From assembly GCF_905147045.1 (NCBI RefSeq), contig NC_065907.1, forward strand, positions 2,232,001 to 2,296,000: a DNA stretch of 64,000 nt, written 5' to 3'. The DNA comes from Nymphalis io (taxonomy: Eukaryota; Arthropoda; Insecta; Lepidoptera; Nymphalidae). Made by a program: the position numbers and the translations under genes. The notes beneath the pieces were generated by a model. The model was not told the origin of the DNA. It made no database searches and worked only from the letters and a program-made list of their open reading frames with translations. Within the stretch, counting starts at the first letter, position 1. Each line of letters begins with the position of its first letter. This document shows, in pieces, positions 1 to 12,700 of this stretch.

Positions 1-1030
1 TTTTTTGCTCTGAATTCACATTATTATTACAATCATGAGTTACATTTAATTTTAACCGTAAAAATATACGATAAATCATCGTTATATTTTAGCCAATCTA
101 TAAAAAACAATGATGAATTATAAATGCACCTAAACTTTCGTTTTAAATCACTCCGTCCATAGTTGAAAACGAGATGAAAACAGAATGAAAAACCTGTTCC
201 GTAATGGTAGTTCGCGTTAAGACCGACAAACAAACAAACAGACACGGTGAGGCACTATGTATTACAATATGTAATGATTAACTGCCGAAGCGAGTTCAAA
301 AAGAAATTCCTCAGACTTGATAAAGAATTGGTTAATGAAAGTCATCGCGACTGCATTGTTTTTGCCTTTAAGCGATGATGATCTGACCATAAAATAACCC
401 TTATTTGGTAATCTGCCTACTTGTAATAAGTTAATATATTTTTGCCAAGTACTTATCAAGAGCTGGAATAGTGAAGACAAGAGAGGCCTCCTCTTAACAT
501 TTTACGACGTCGTAAAAAGCAACAAAGTCATCATTAACGTTGAGGGCGCTTGAATCACGTTAGACAATATTAATAATACGCTTATTGAGTTCTATTGAAC
601 ATTATTCAGCTTTATTGCTTATTTGAGAAGATAAATATTCGAATAATATATATATATATTTATTTATTTTTCGGCCTTTTGCCGTCCACTGCTGGACGAA
701 AGCCTCCCCCATAGAACGCCAACATATATAGCGCCAACATATAAATTACACACATATATATACATATGTGTGTAATTTATTATAATAATATATACTAGTA
801 TATAGTATGCGCGCTATATACCTATATACGAATAGAGAGTCGCGTGGAAGAGTCTTTTCTATCCATTATTTGTCCCATTTTAAGTGAATTATAAGTACAA
901 ATTATGCAAATGAAAACTTAGTGGTGCTTATCCGACTTTGAATTTGGAGTATTCGATTAAGGTTTTTTCAAACCACAAGGCATAACATATTAAATTAAAG
1001 TAATCGTAAAGAAAGTTTTCCTAATTGAAA
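1..1030. other. no gene seen
   Basis: AT-rich DNA with short open frames of no recognisable family and one small repeat scrap (681-716). Confidence 0.6.
681..716 (+). mobile_element. small scrap of the same cgtccactgctggac repeat
   Basis: About 35 bases matching the repeat at 22798-22830, flanked by AT-rich simple sequence. Confidence 0.4.
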
Positions 1031-1034
1031 ACTT

Positions 1035-1256
1035 CAGCAGCCTGAAGTTTGATATTTGGAAGTGTGGAAGTCGTTAGTCCAGCACCTGAAATCTTTCCGG
1101 TCATATCGGATTTGCTAACCCATTGGATTATTTGAGTGAGGGAATATAGAGTACACCTGTGTTTGCGCACACGCTTGTGCAATATAATATGTCCTGTGCA
1201 GTTGGCTAGTCTCCCTTGACATTGGCCGCAGTGGCCGAAATCGGTCTGGAGGTCAT
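1035..1256 (+). mobile_element. SINE family A, partial (3' part)
   Basis: It starts in the body (cagcagcctgaagtttgat), lacks the tRNA head and runs to ggtctggaggtcat. It matches 2095-2366 with several gaps. Confidence 0.7.
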
Positions 1257-1977
1257 CATCACTGTTAACAGTAGAAATCTATTTATCTGAGCTTTTTATT
1301 GGTCCATTTTCTCAACCTCTCAAACTTGTGAATCAAACTGCAATCAATACATTGTTATAAATTTTAAAACGGGAAAAACTTTGTTTATCGGAAGATTTAT
1401 CCGAGAAAATGGTATTGCATTTTATTTAAAACTTCAACGTTTATCTTCTGAAGTTGCATCCGGGAGATGACAATCGGGAAAAAATATTGTACCACTTTAA
1501 CTTTAGTTTCTTATCAGAAGCCAATGGGAATATGAAACTAGTTACTGTCTACGACTTTATTTTATATTAAAATAATATATTATAATATTTATTTATAAAA
1601 TCAGTCGTCCTGACTGACTATCAAAGCGTAGCCAAAACTATTGTATATTTGGTACAAAAGTTTATATTATAACGAAAACATCCACTACGAAATAAATTTA
1701 AAAATTTCAACTTTAAAAAGGGATATGTGAAATTTTATGAATTTTACCCGTGCGAAATCGGGGAGTACATTTTGTGAAGATATAAAATTAATGTTAAACT
1801 CTTCGATATATAGACCGCTTAACGATGTGAAACTCGTTCGATCCTAACCTCTTGGGTTATCCTCGTACACTTTATACATACAAGCTTCACGCCTAATTGA
1901 AGGGTATATATAAGTATAGCTAAGTATTTAAACACACAATAACAGTGTTCTTATTTCAAAAAATTTATTTATTAATG

Positions 1978-2366
1978 ACTGCCTCTTTGGTCTAATGGCT
2001 TGATGTAAGGCCGCAGAGCCAGAGGTCCTGGGTTCAATTCCCAGGTCGGCCCAATAAAATGTTATTGGATTTTTCTGTCAGAAAATTATCAGTAGCAGCC
2101 CGGAGTCTGAAAGTTGGAATTGTGTGTGTACACAATCCGAGGCACGGGAGTGTTCCCGTGCCTCGGAAAGCACGTAAAGCTGTTGGTCCTGCGCCTGAAC
2201 TTTTTCCTGGTCGTGTCAGATTGCCGTCCCATCGAATTATGAGAGTTAGGGAATAGAGAGTGCACCTGTGTTTGCTCACACACTTGTGCACTATAATATC
2301 TTCTGCATAATTGGCTAATCTCTCTTGAGATTGGCCGCAGTAGCCGAAATTAGTCTGGAGGACATT
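1978..2366 (+). mobile_element. SINE family A, full-length copy
   Basis: It begins with a tRNA-like head: box A-like tggtctaatgg and box B-like gggttcaattccc. The body contains a 13-bp hairpin (2137-2166) and the segments gtgcacctgtgtttgctcac and gattggccgcagtagccgaa. About 390 bp. Other copies in the window lack parts. Probably transcribed by RNA polymerase III when active. Confidence 0.8.
2137..2166. repeat. 13-bp perfect hairpin in SINE A
   Basis: Arms 2137-2149 and 2154-2166 (ccgaggcacggga / tcccgtgcctcgg) with loop gtgt. Confidence 0.85.
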
Positions 2367-3609
2367 ATTTCAAAAAACGTATTAAACTTTTTATAAATAC
2401 TTTTTAAAATATACATAAATATAACTTAAATAAAATATTTCACAAAATATGACACCATTACAAGCACTAAGTCTTATTAAGCCTATTATGTTACGTCTAC
2501 ATATAAAGAATATTAGATACCATATAAATCACATATCGCATATGTCTATAGACACACACATACACACGCCAAAATAATAATTATTACTGTTTGTACGCCC
2601 AAATCAAGTACACAGACAATACAACACACAAGTAAACAGAAATAATTAATAATAATAGGTCGACAACGCACCTGCAAGCCCCGTGTGTTACAGGTGTCGC
2701 TGGGCGGTGGTAGTCACTTTCCTTCAGGTGAGCCTATATGTATAATAATATAATGAACAAAATAAAATCCTGTTCATACTATACCAGAAAGTTTGTGACG
2801 GTTGGAAACCGAAGGCGATAACGGGAAAAGTTCGAGGTCTATTGACTGTGTGAACACGACCGAAGAATCTCGAGAGCGGTTCAACTTTCAAAGTAGGATT
2901 ACACTTCGGAAGCTGTTCGATGTTATAGCTTAATGTAGTTGGCTTAATTTTAAACATAATGTAATAGCTAACATTATTGAAAGTATTGTGAATCATATAT
3001 TTAAATATAAAGACGTAGTTCGCGTTACTTATTACTTGTTCGCGTCTTTGAGGCATGGCATGGCAAATAATAAGATTTGAATAAAGTATAACAGTGAAAG
3101 CTAAAGGTGATTGACTTGCTTTATCTATTCATAGCTTAAAAATAATACAGGGACTAGTACTAGAGGCTCTAGTTTTATAATTTTAAGTCACGCTAAGAAA
3201 CCGTTCTTATTATAATATTAGGGCTCGTCCCTTTTGGATTTTGGTGGAGCTTAAATTTTCAACAAAATTTATAATATATTATTATTTTAATTCTATTTTA
3301 ATTTCGGAAACAGATTATGATATGAAAATGAGATACAATCAGACCCTGCATATTTCCAGTTAGTGCATAAAGTTGGATTCCGGCCAAGAATATGACCTGC
3401 AAGCTGATGCGAGACGTGCTTTAAAAAGGATTACATCCTGGCCGTTCTACATTTTTCATCATAATGATACATTCTTTTGCATGCTTAGAGTTTCTCTACA
3501 TTTATCTGTAAAAAAATATTAATAAATAAGGCATATTATTCCGTACAAAATTATTTAGATGACGAAAAGGCTTGTTGGTTTTCATGCGGGATATATAGTT
3601 TTTTTTTAT

Positions 3610-3768
3610 ATCATGGGACCGGCCATCTGATCCCAATTAAGCAGAGCTTGTACTATGGAAACCAAAGAACTGATATACTACATATACTACTTTTCCTTTG
3701 TAAATACATACTTATATAGATAATTACACCCAGACTCAGGAAAAACAGACATGTTCATGCACATCACA
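3610..3768 (-). mobile_element. SINE family D, 3' part
   Basis: gggaccggccatctgatccc, agcagagcttgtactatgg and acagacatgttcatgcac match the family. The tRNA head is missing. Confidence 0.7.
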
Positions 3769-5415
3769 ATATTCTGAAACTAAAATGTAGAAATATCCAA
3801 GGATAGTGAACGATTTTATTGAATCTTCAATATATCCCTATTTCCACTTCATACACTAATAAGGTTATGCATGAGTGTGTTTCTTGGTTTATTTTACATT
3901 TACTGGCAATGTAAAATCAGAACGGTTTGATATTTTGCACAGAGGTTGTTATAAGGCTGAAGAGTGACAGAGTTTTCTTTATATCCCGAAACAATATTTA
4001 CGCCAAAATCAATGTCATGAAAAGAACGTCATGGGATATTTGACGCTTGTTTATATAAATAAATTTACATAAAATGTATAGCTAAATAAATTTCGAATAT
4101 ATATTTTTTTTAATCATAGAACCTTTATAGTTACTATATAGAATAAATTATGAAAACCAAAGAATTTTCTTCTTCCAGCTTTTTATATATCGAGTAAACA
4201 CAACATTTCTAAGCTTATTTAAAATATTTTTGGCACTACAAGCTGATGTGTAGGTGATAAGGATGCAATCAGGCTTTCCATATCCGAAACTCGCGTAAAG
4301 CCTTGGACTGCTGCCAATCACGCGACCAGCGAGCTGATGCGATCCTCGCTTTTAAGCGAAAAAATTCCTTTGCTGTTTTTGGATTCGCGTGTAGAATACA
4401 AAATAATAAAACGTGTTTATTTTTCTTTATGAGTTCGCTTATCTGCCCGGTTGTTCTGGTTCTACAGCTGCAAATTACGGGTCAGATCAGACGAAATGAT
4501 TATATTATATCTATCAAGTATTGTCACATGATATACCTTGCTCTTTCTAATATCTCCTAACAAAAACGTCTCGTCTGACTGGCTTTTTGAAAAAATAACA
4601 AGTACCACAGAATATGTACTGTTGGTCAGATAGTGTTCTCTCATACTTTAAATAAGCCAATCCTTATTAAGTAGTTCCAAATATAAATAGTTATAGCGCG
4701 AGGTAAAATATAAATAGCACCATCTATTGATAAGAAGAGAAATTAAAAATGACATTCGACATAATCGTTTTCAGCAACCTTAGAGAAAAAAGGGAATTCA
4801 GAAGACATAGACGCTGTTTTTAACGGAAAAAATCTTGATTATAAATTCGTTTAAAAAAGTTGATACTGGACAACATTAAGAGGTAGTTTGGAATTTATAA
4901 ATATAAAAATAATTAAATAACGCCACAAAAATCTGAGCGATTTCTCGATACTTCGACATCGCGTACTTTTAATTAATGGTAATTATTATTACGTTAGGAA
5001 TAACGAGTTTTTAATATCTAAAATAAACTAATTTAATTGAAATAAATATTCAATAACAACACGACAAATAATTTTATTTAAAAAAGTGAAATAATTTTTT
5101 TGTGTAGAAATAAAAACTTAATTAAAATACAAGAACGAAAATGAAGTTGTTCCTTAAGTAATTCAATAACAAAAATAATTATTTTTTTTTTCATAAAAAG
5201 TTGATTTATATTTGTGTTTAATATAAATTAAAAGAAAAATCTCTAGTTTATGAAAAATAATCTGCTAATATTGTGAATTTACTGACCAAGCTGCAAGCGA
5301 TAAATCAGCTTTTAAAGTCAAACTAAGCTCAGTCGTCAGACTTAATAAAGATTTATGAAGTCAGTAAACATCTTATTGTAGGAAGATACAAGTATTACAA
5401 ATAAGTTGCTTGTAC

Positions 5416-5505
5416 CTAGTGGTAGGTCCTTGACAAGGAACCCTTGGGAGGACACCATCCATTCATCATTCTACCACCAATACTTTATATTACTGTTGCA
5501 ATTTG
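5416..5505 (+). mobile_element. possible retroposon family B fragment
   Basis: ctagtggtaggtccttgac followed by ccattcatcattctaccacc. Strongly diverged. Confidence 0.35.
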
Positions 5506-6154
5506 TTTCGCTTGTGGCAATTTATTAGTAAATAATATCACGTGAGTATTAAAAATATGTAAAACAGTAAAACCAATTCAGCAGATATGGTCTGACTGAC
5601 ACCACATTTTTTATATCCTCAAATTGTATTTTAATGGTATCACGTGTTGAACGCTAAAGGAAAATATTGCGTGTTATAACATATTGTATTGACTGTTATT
5701 TTACTTTATTTAAAAATATAAATGAAAAAAAAATTAACTCGAAATCTTATAACCAATAAATTGAATAAGTAATAATGATATATATGAAAATATTATATAT
5801 ACAATATTTTATTATATTATAAATATAATATATATATATTATTTTTATTTTATATATTATTAAAATGACTGTAGTTAGTGACTTTATATAGATAATGAAA
5901 TATCATCAAAATAAACATATTTTATACTATATGAATAATAATTGAGAGTTTTTACAAAAACACAAATCAAAAAGTGTGTTCTCGCTTCACAAAATGTATT
6001 CAGTCTATTTGCAATCACATGGATATTAATTTCTCTATAGTAGAACTATTCTTTAAGAACACACTTGAAAATCGAAAACGATTGTGAAATGTCAGAAAGT
6101 CATATGAGACATTGACTATAACAATTATAGCATTTAAATGATATACACGTTTTT

Positions 6155-6441
6155 ACTGGTGGTAGGGCTTTGTGCAAGCTCGTTTGAGCGTTAGTAGGTA
6201 CTACCCACTCATCAGATATTCTAACGCAAAACAGCAGTACTTGGTATTGTTGTGTTCCGGTTTGAACGATGAATGAGCCAGTGTAATTACAGACACGGGA
6301 CATAACATCTTAGTTCCCAAGGTTGGTGGCGCATTGGCGATGTAAGCGACATACATTTCATAAAATGCCAATGTCTGTGAGCGTTGGTGATCACTTACCA
6401 TCAGGTGGCTCGTATGCTCGTCCGTCTACTATAAAATAAAA
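6155..6441 (+). mobile_element. retroposon family B, full copy
   Basis: It starts actggtggtagggctttgtg, contains gttgtgttccggtttgaacg, tggtggcgcattggcgatg and accatcaggtggctcg, and ends in an A-rich tail. No tRNA head is recognisable. It resembles the abundant short retroposons of butterflies (perhaps Metulj-type; unverified). Upstream of the nucleotidase gene. Confidence 0.8.
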
Positions 6442-6625
6442 CACGTATCATAAAAACGTGTGTCCGAAAATCTAATTTCATAATTGATACAAAGATCTTA
6501 CAGAATAGCACCGTTGAGAGCATATCGCATTTTAATATCTTATCTTTGCGTAATCTATATTATTGTAAGACGAGTTGGTTTCATGTCATTTTCGTGTATT
6601 ACCTGAGCCTTGTCACACAAGGGCT

Positions 6626-6729
6626 ATGGAGTGCATTCATATATTATTTGTTTGTTTGTCAGTATTTACTGTAGTGAGTGCTCAGCTTTATGAGTTGAAT
6701 ATTGTACATTACAATGACTTCCACGCAAG
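6626..6729 (+). CDS. 5'-nucleotidase exon 1: signal peptide and first metal-site motif
   Basis: 104 nt, ends in phase 2 at CAAG|GTAAGT. It encodes the start Met, a hydrophobic leader (ILFVCLSVFTVVSA) and the YNDFHAR motif, whose Asp and His bind metal in this family. The next exon is about 1.5 kb away and completes the split Arg codon. Confidence 0.9.
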
Positions 6730-9700
6730 GTAAGTCTTTAATGGTTATTAAATTGTGTTTAAATTCAGTTTCAAAGATTTCGTAAAAGAACAACAAACAT
6801 ATGTCATATTATAAGAAGATATAATAGAAGTTTTTTAAATATAATATTGAAATAAAATATGATTACAAATATGCGTTTAAGTATTGTATTTAGATGTTTT
6901 TAAGTAATCTTAATTGATTGAAATATTTTGGCTGTCATATCGAAACACGGTTACTTATCTAATATTGTTTTACAATTAGTTGTATTTTTTGATAATCAAT
7001 AAATCTACGTTCTGATATGAAAAATGTTCGTAAAATATTTTTCTAGTGTAAATTATAAAATGAATGAAGGTTATGATTAAAAAGGTAATCTGTAAAGGTA
7101 TTCTGGTAGGAAAATTTTCGAAGAAAAATTGAAAAAAAAATACTTTACGACCATATGCAAATGCACCTAATAACTTAAAATAACTCCGGTCCTCTGAAAT
7201 AATAACCCGTCACTGAAGTAACAGGCCTTCATACTGTTATTGTGTCAGTTGAATTTTTTAATTTTAAATTTTTTAGAAACATTTCATTTCACGCGCTAAT
7301 CATGAAACATTATACAAGAAATTTCTTATCATAAGACCTTTAGTTGAGAGTTGTGCTCTAAAGATTTTATCCTACTGATTTACAGAGATATGACAACTGA
7401 TCCATCGTTTGAAATGCGATAATAATATTAACTTTTGATTATGCAGGCGCCATTGACGTGATAACTTGGCAAATATAACCCCATACACAACATAATAACA
7501 TTTCTACTATTTTGTAATCATAATAATTTTAAGAGATATTCATAATATATATATATATATATATTTAATGCTTATAATAATATCACAAAGTAGTCAGGGA
7601 ACGATTGAAGATAAGAGCTTGTTTGTACAAGCTCGCCTGACCACCAAACCACAATACTTATTATATTGTTGTGTTCTGGTTTTAATGTAACTGAGCCATT
7701 TAGTTACAGACACAAGAGAGGCAAAATTTTGAATTCCAAAAGTTGGTGGCGCACTGACGACGTAAATATTTAATATTTCATACAGTGCCAATGTCAATGG
7801 GCGATGATGACGATTTACCGTACGATTTTATTTGCCAACCTGCCTACGTAACTCAAATAAAAAAGTAGTAATTATTTGGCCATTAATTTTTTTTTATAGT
7901 ATAGGTAGGTGGACGAGCTTATGGGCCACCTGATGGTAAGTGGTCACCAATGTCCATAAATATTGACATTGTAAGAAATGTTAACCATTGCTTACATCAC
8001 CATTGCTTTCACTATTGCTTCCTAAGATGTTATTTCCCTTGTGCCTATAATTACACTGGCTCACTCACCTTTCAAACCGGAACATAACCAATACCAAGTA
8101 TTGCTGTTTTGCGGTAGAATATCTGAAGAGTGGGCGGTACCTACCTAGACGAGCTTGCACAAAGCCCTACCACCAGATGTCACAACTGTTTCAAACTTCG
8201 CACTTTCCTAAGCTAATTCTTATAATTTCAGATTTGTTGAAACAAGTCCATCTGGCAACGTATGTAATCCATCAGCAGCACCATGTATTGGTGGGTTTGC
8301 ACGACTCACAACCCTTATCAGAGAGGCCGTGCAGGAGGAACCCGATTCCTTAGTGCTAAACGCTGGAGACACCTTCCAGGGCACGATATGGTATAATTTA
8401 TTAAGGTGGAACGTCACCCAAGACTTCATGAATATGGTGCACCATGATGCCCACGTAAGTAAATAGAACAGAAATTCTATTTATTAATCACTTACCGTAC
8501 ACTCTGTATATAAGAGTTCAAATTTAATGTTGCTTCTAAATTATTACTTGTTGATCAAACTAGCTTTATAAAAGAAATCGATCATAAATTCGTTCGAATT
8601 CCAAATCGGGCCCTCATAAATTTTCTCAGTCGAGCAATTAGTTAATAAAAAACCTACTTGTCTTTTGTAGTGGAATATTTATCGTTAGATAGAATACAAA
8701 CAAGTAAACTATTAAGTAGAAATTACAAGCAATTGTCAGTTTTACGAACTTTTTCCAGGTATTAGGCAATCATGAATTTGACAATGGCATTGAAGGTATT
8801 GTACCATATCTCCAGCATTTAAATTCTACAGTAGTAACTGCAAACATTATCGACGATGAGGAACCCACTATCCAAGGATTGTACCAACCAAGTGTCATTG
8901 TGGAAAAAAAAGGACGTAAAATTGGTATTATAGGCGTCATTATATCTACAACTAATGTAAGTAGTAAAAAATAAAATCGAAATAAATTCATTGATAGTCG
9001 CGTACCAAATTTGATTATAATTATTTTTGTATTCGTCGATAAAGGAAAATGTCGTAAAAGGGTTTTGCGAGCCGAAGCATATTATCAGATTGTTTACGAT
9101 GATAAACAAATATACACACATAATAATTAAACTTTAGCAGAGCTGTGAGTTAACGTGACGTTTCAGAATTTAGACTATATAAATACGTATTACATGTAAT
9201 CCCATTAATTTTGATTGACATTAACAGTACTTGCACGCATTTGCCCATCAATTTGTTTTGATGAGAATTAGTCACCCAGTAAATGACTTCATTAGCATTT
9301 CCAAGGCATAACGTTTATAGGCGTTCACCATTAAATATTAATATAACTGATTTTGTTATAAATTATAATAATAATTTAACAAACATTTTAGGAATTAGCG
9401 TCAACGGGTAGGCTGGTTTTTACGGATGAAGTCGAAGCAGTCAGAAGGGAAGCGGAAAAACTACACGCACAAGGCGTAGACATTATTGTTGTATTATCCC
9501 ACTGTGGCCTTGAAATTGACAGGTAAATAAAAATCAATGACAAAATACATAATTTAAAGAAAAATGTTCATATTTGTAAATAAGAGTGAGGTATATTATG
9601 ATTACAAATACATAAAAAATGAATACAACTAAAACATACTATATTTTAATGATTATTTCTTATTTTGTACTGCTTTCAGAGAAATAGCAATGCATGCCGG

Positions 9701-12700
9701 TCCATATATAGATATAGTCGTTGGAGGTCATAGTCACACGTTACTAAGTAATTTTGATCCCCCAGAGGGCACACCATTTCAACCACAAGGCCCTTATCCA
9801 GTCATAGTGGAACAGCCGACAAGATCTGTGAGGACATACATTATACAATAGTGATATACAGTGTATATTTAATATCTTATTAATAGTTGACTGCATGCCA
9901 TATTCACTCCTTTTAATAATAACGTTTTCCCCTTAAAGGAGAAGAATCTAAATCATCACGTTGGTCCATTTTGAATTGACTCTACTAACATATCTTAGGT
10001 TTTATCCGACTCAGAAGGATGACTTAAATTGCATTATAAATTCAGAAATAAAATGTGACAAATTAACACGTACATCCGGAATTCGATATTTATTCGTACT
10101 TTTTCAGTAATTTTTTATACTAGCTGCCAAAAGTATAAATAACGCATTGCAAAATAAATACTGAATACAAGTTATAATGGTCGAATTCCGATTGTCGTAA
10201 GCCTGTGATAACTTTTGAAATGTTACAATATGAAAGTAGTTCAGAGTTCTTAAATTATATTTTCATAATATCATAAATTTTATAATCATTTGATATAAAG
10301 GTTTGTTTTATTAAAGGTACTTATCGTCCAAGCCGCTGCTCACACGGCTTTCTTAGGAGAAATTAAACTTTATTTCAATGACGAAGGTGATTTGATGAGT
10401 TGGGTCGGTAATCCTCATTTCGTTGGACATGATGTTATTCAAGGTAATTTAGCAAAGCTATACTAATTTAATTAGGAAAGGTTTTTACATAATTCTTAAC
10501 TAAAAATATATAAATAATATAACCATAAAACTATATCAGAAGATGCAGCGCGCTTTGGAGAAGGTTTTAGTATATTATACAAGTAACTTCGTTTAACAGT
10601 TTCACGCGACAAGCGTGAATTTCATGTTTTTGTTGCATATATTTTTACCAGTAAATGAATTCTTTTTTCTGAGGGTACCCAAAGATTGCGGGTTCAAAGT
10701 GCACAGTTTGAATTTGCTTAATTTTTGTTTAAAATTCCTGTCGAGCCCGGTGTTGAAAGAAAATATTGTAAGAAAGCCTAAGTGAGTCGGATGAGAATAC
10801 CACGTAACACAGCCTACAAACAACAACAAAAACACACTTTTAGACAAATATAAAAAAGCAAAAATTAATTTCTTCCACGATAATAAGAATTGGTAACTTT
10901 TTTAAATAAAATGACATCTACGTTATTGTTACTTAATGAATACACCGTTCGGCTTATTTTTGCTTCGTTTCTTGAACTTTCTTTAAAATCACTCCTCATT
11001 TTAGCGCCAGATGTTCTAGAAAAGATAAATGAGTACTTGCCAATTATAAATGAAAGAGCCAATGAACTGGTAGGCGTATCAAAAGTTCACTTGTCGTCAA
11101 ATTGCTCCTGCGCAGAATGTAACCTTGGAAGTTTTATCTGCGATGCTTTTCTTGATGCTGTGAGTATAAATACATAATGTTTTTAGCTGACATAAAAGGG
11201 TCATTTGAGTATAACTTTCTTGGTTATTAAATCGATCTTGTAGATTATTTTTGTGGTTAGTTCAGTAGCTTCAAGGTTATTATATTGCTATTTATTAGTG
11301 AGTAACTAATGATGAAAATAAATATAAACAAAATAATCAAATAACACATGCTAATAATGAAATACGATATGAAAATGAACCGAGGTAGCAATCTTTAAAA
11401 TCCGGCAACAACTGCAAACCCGACGGTGTTGGGGATGTCCATGGGCGATGGTAGTAACTTTGTAACGGGACTGCCTCCTACCCGTTTGCCCCTTTTATAT
11501 AAAAAAATGGTTTAAAAAGATATCGAGTTGATGATGCAAACTGTAGTTAACATTCTTAATTTGTAATGTGATATGGTAAATTTGTATGTTTGTTCATTAT
11601 TCGTCTCACGCTCCGCAATGGAACAGCATATAAGCTGCAAACGTTTACCTCAACACAAAAGAAGTCAAAGACCTCCTAAATATAATTAAAAACTTACTTT
11701 TACTTTACATTTCTAAGAACACTCATAAACGTATAAAAAGATAATAATTTAATTCGTTTGCAATTTCGACAGAAGAAAAGGTGAAAATTGCGTCTTATTA
11801 TTATCTTAGGATAATTTTAAGGCTTCTAATGTTTTCTTTTGTCCAACAGACTATTGAAAAAGCTGAAGGTGATAAATGGAACTACGCTCATTTTTGCATC
11901 ATAAACACGGGAGGCGTCAGATCCGATATTGAACCAGGAAGTAATTATGTTTCTTTTTTACCACTGCTATATTTTAACTGAATGGGAGAATATTTTATAT
12001 TTATTTTATTAAATATCCTCCCATTATTTATGTATGGATGAGATACAATCTTTTCACTGTCGGTACTCCACTTAACCAAGTTAAAAGGTATTATGACCTT
12101 GATACCTGTAGTTACTCCGCTAGAATATATGAGGCGGTAAAATTAAAAACACAAATGCCATTACATAGTAGTTCCTTGGACAAAGAAGCATTGATTCACA
12201 GTCTTGTCATATACCTCATAATGTCAATTTCTATCGGAGGTTGTGACAAAGATGACATTAGGAAAAAATACCCTGATGACAAACATACGTTTCACAGTTG
12301 AAACTCATTCAAATTTCCTAAATCAATTTTCACATTTCCCTTAAATTAATCAGAATTAATAAGTTATGTATATCATATATTTAACAAAAGGGTACTCGAT
12401 GTGAAATGATCATTTCAAAATATAAGGCCTCGCTTTCAGACGTTACGTTCGAGCAGATACTGCTATCGACACCTTTTGAGAACAGAGTTGAAGTTTTCGA
12501 TTTGAGAGGCCAACATGTCTTAGAAATGCTGGAGTACGCCGTTGCGAACGATCCCTGGCCTGGCGCGAGAATGGTTCAAGTATCTGGTAAAGTATTCATT
12601 TATTTATAGAAAATCTATCATGACAATAAAATGTTTCAATAGATAAATTTCGAACAGTCGGGCAAGTCTTCTTTCAAGTTCAGTGCGGGTTTATGGATAG

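Larger units (their letters stand above)
2370..6150. other. no gene seen; repeats only
   Basis: It holds the SINE D part at 3610 and a doubtful family B scrap at 5416. Otherwise AT-rich with no supported exon, up to the family B copy upstream of the nucleotidase gene. Confidence 0.6.

Noticed and set aside
1978..2055. tRNA gene candidate (tggtctaatgg ... gggttcaattccc)
   Set aside because: The same head recurs at 19.8-20.2, 24.3 and 53.9 kb followed by a common body, so it is a SINE head, not a tRNA gene.
12038..12301. 87-codon open frame in nucleotidase intron 8
   Set aside because: It lies between exons 8 and 9, which join in frame without it. It has no usable splice phase and no recognised similarity.
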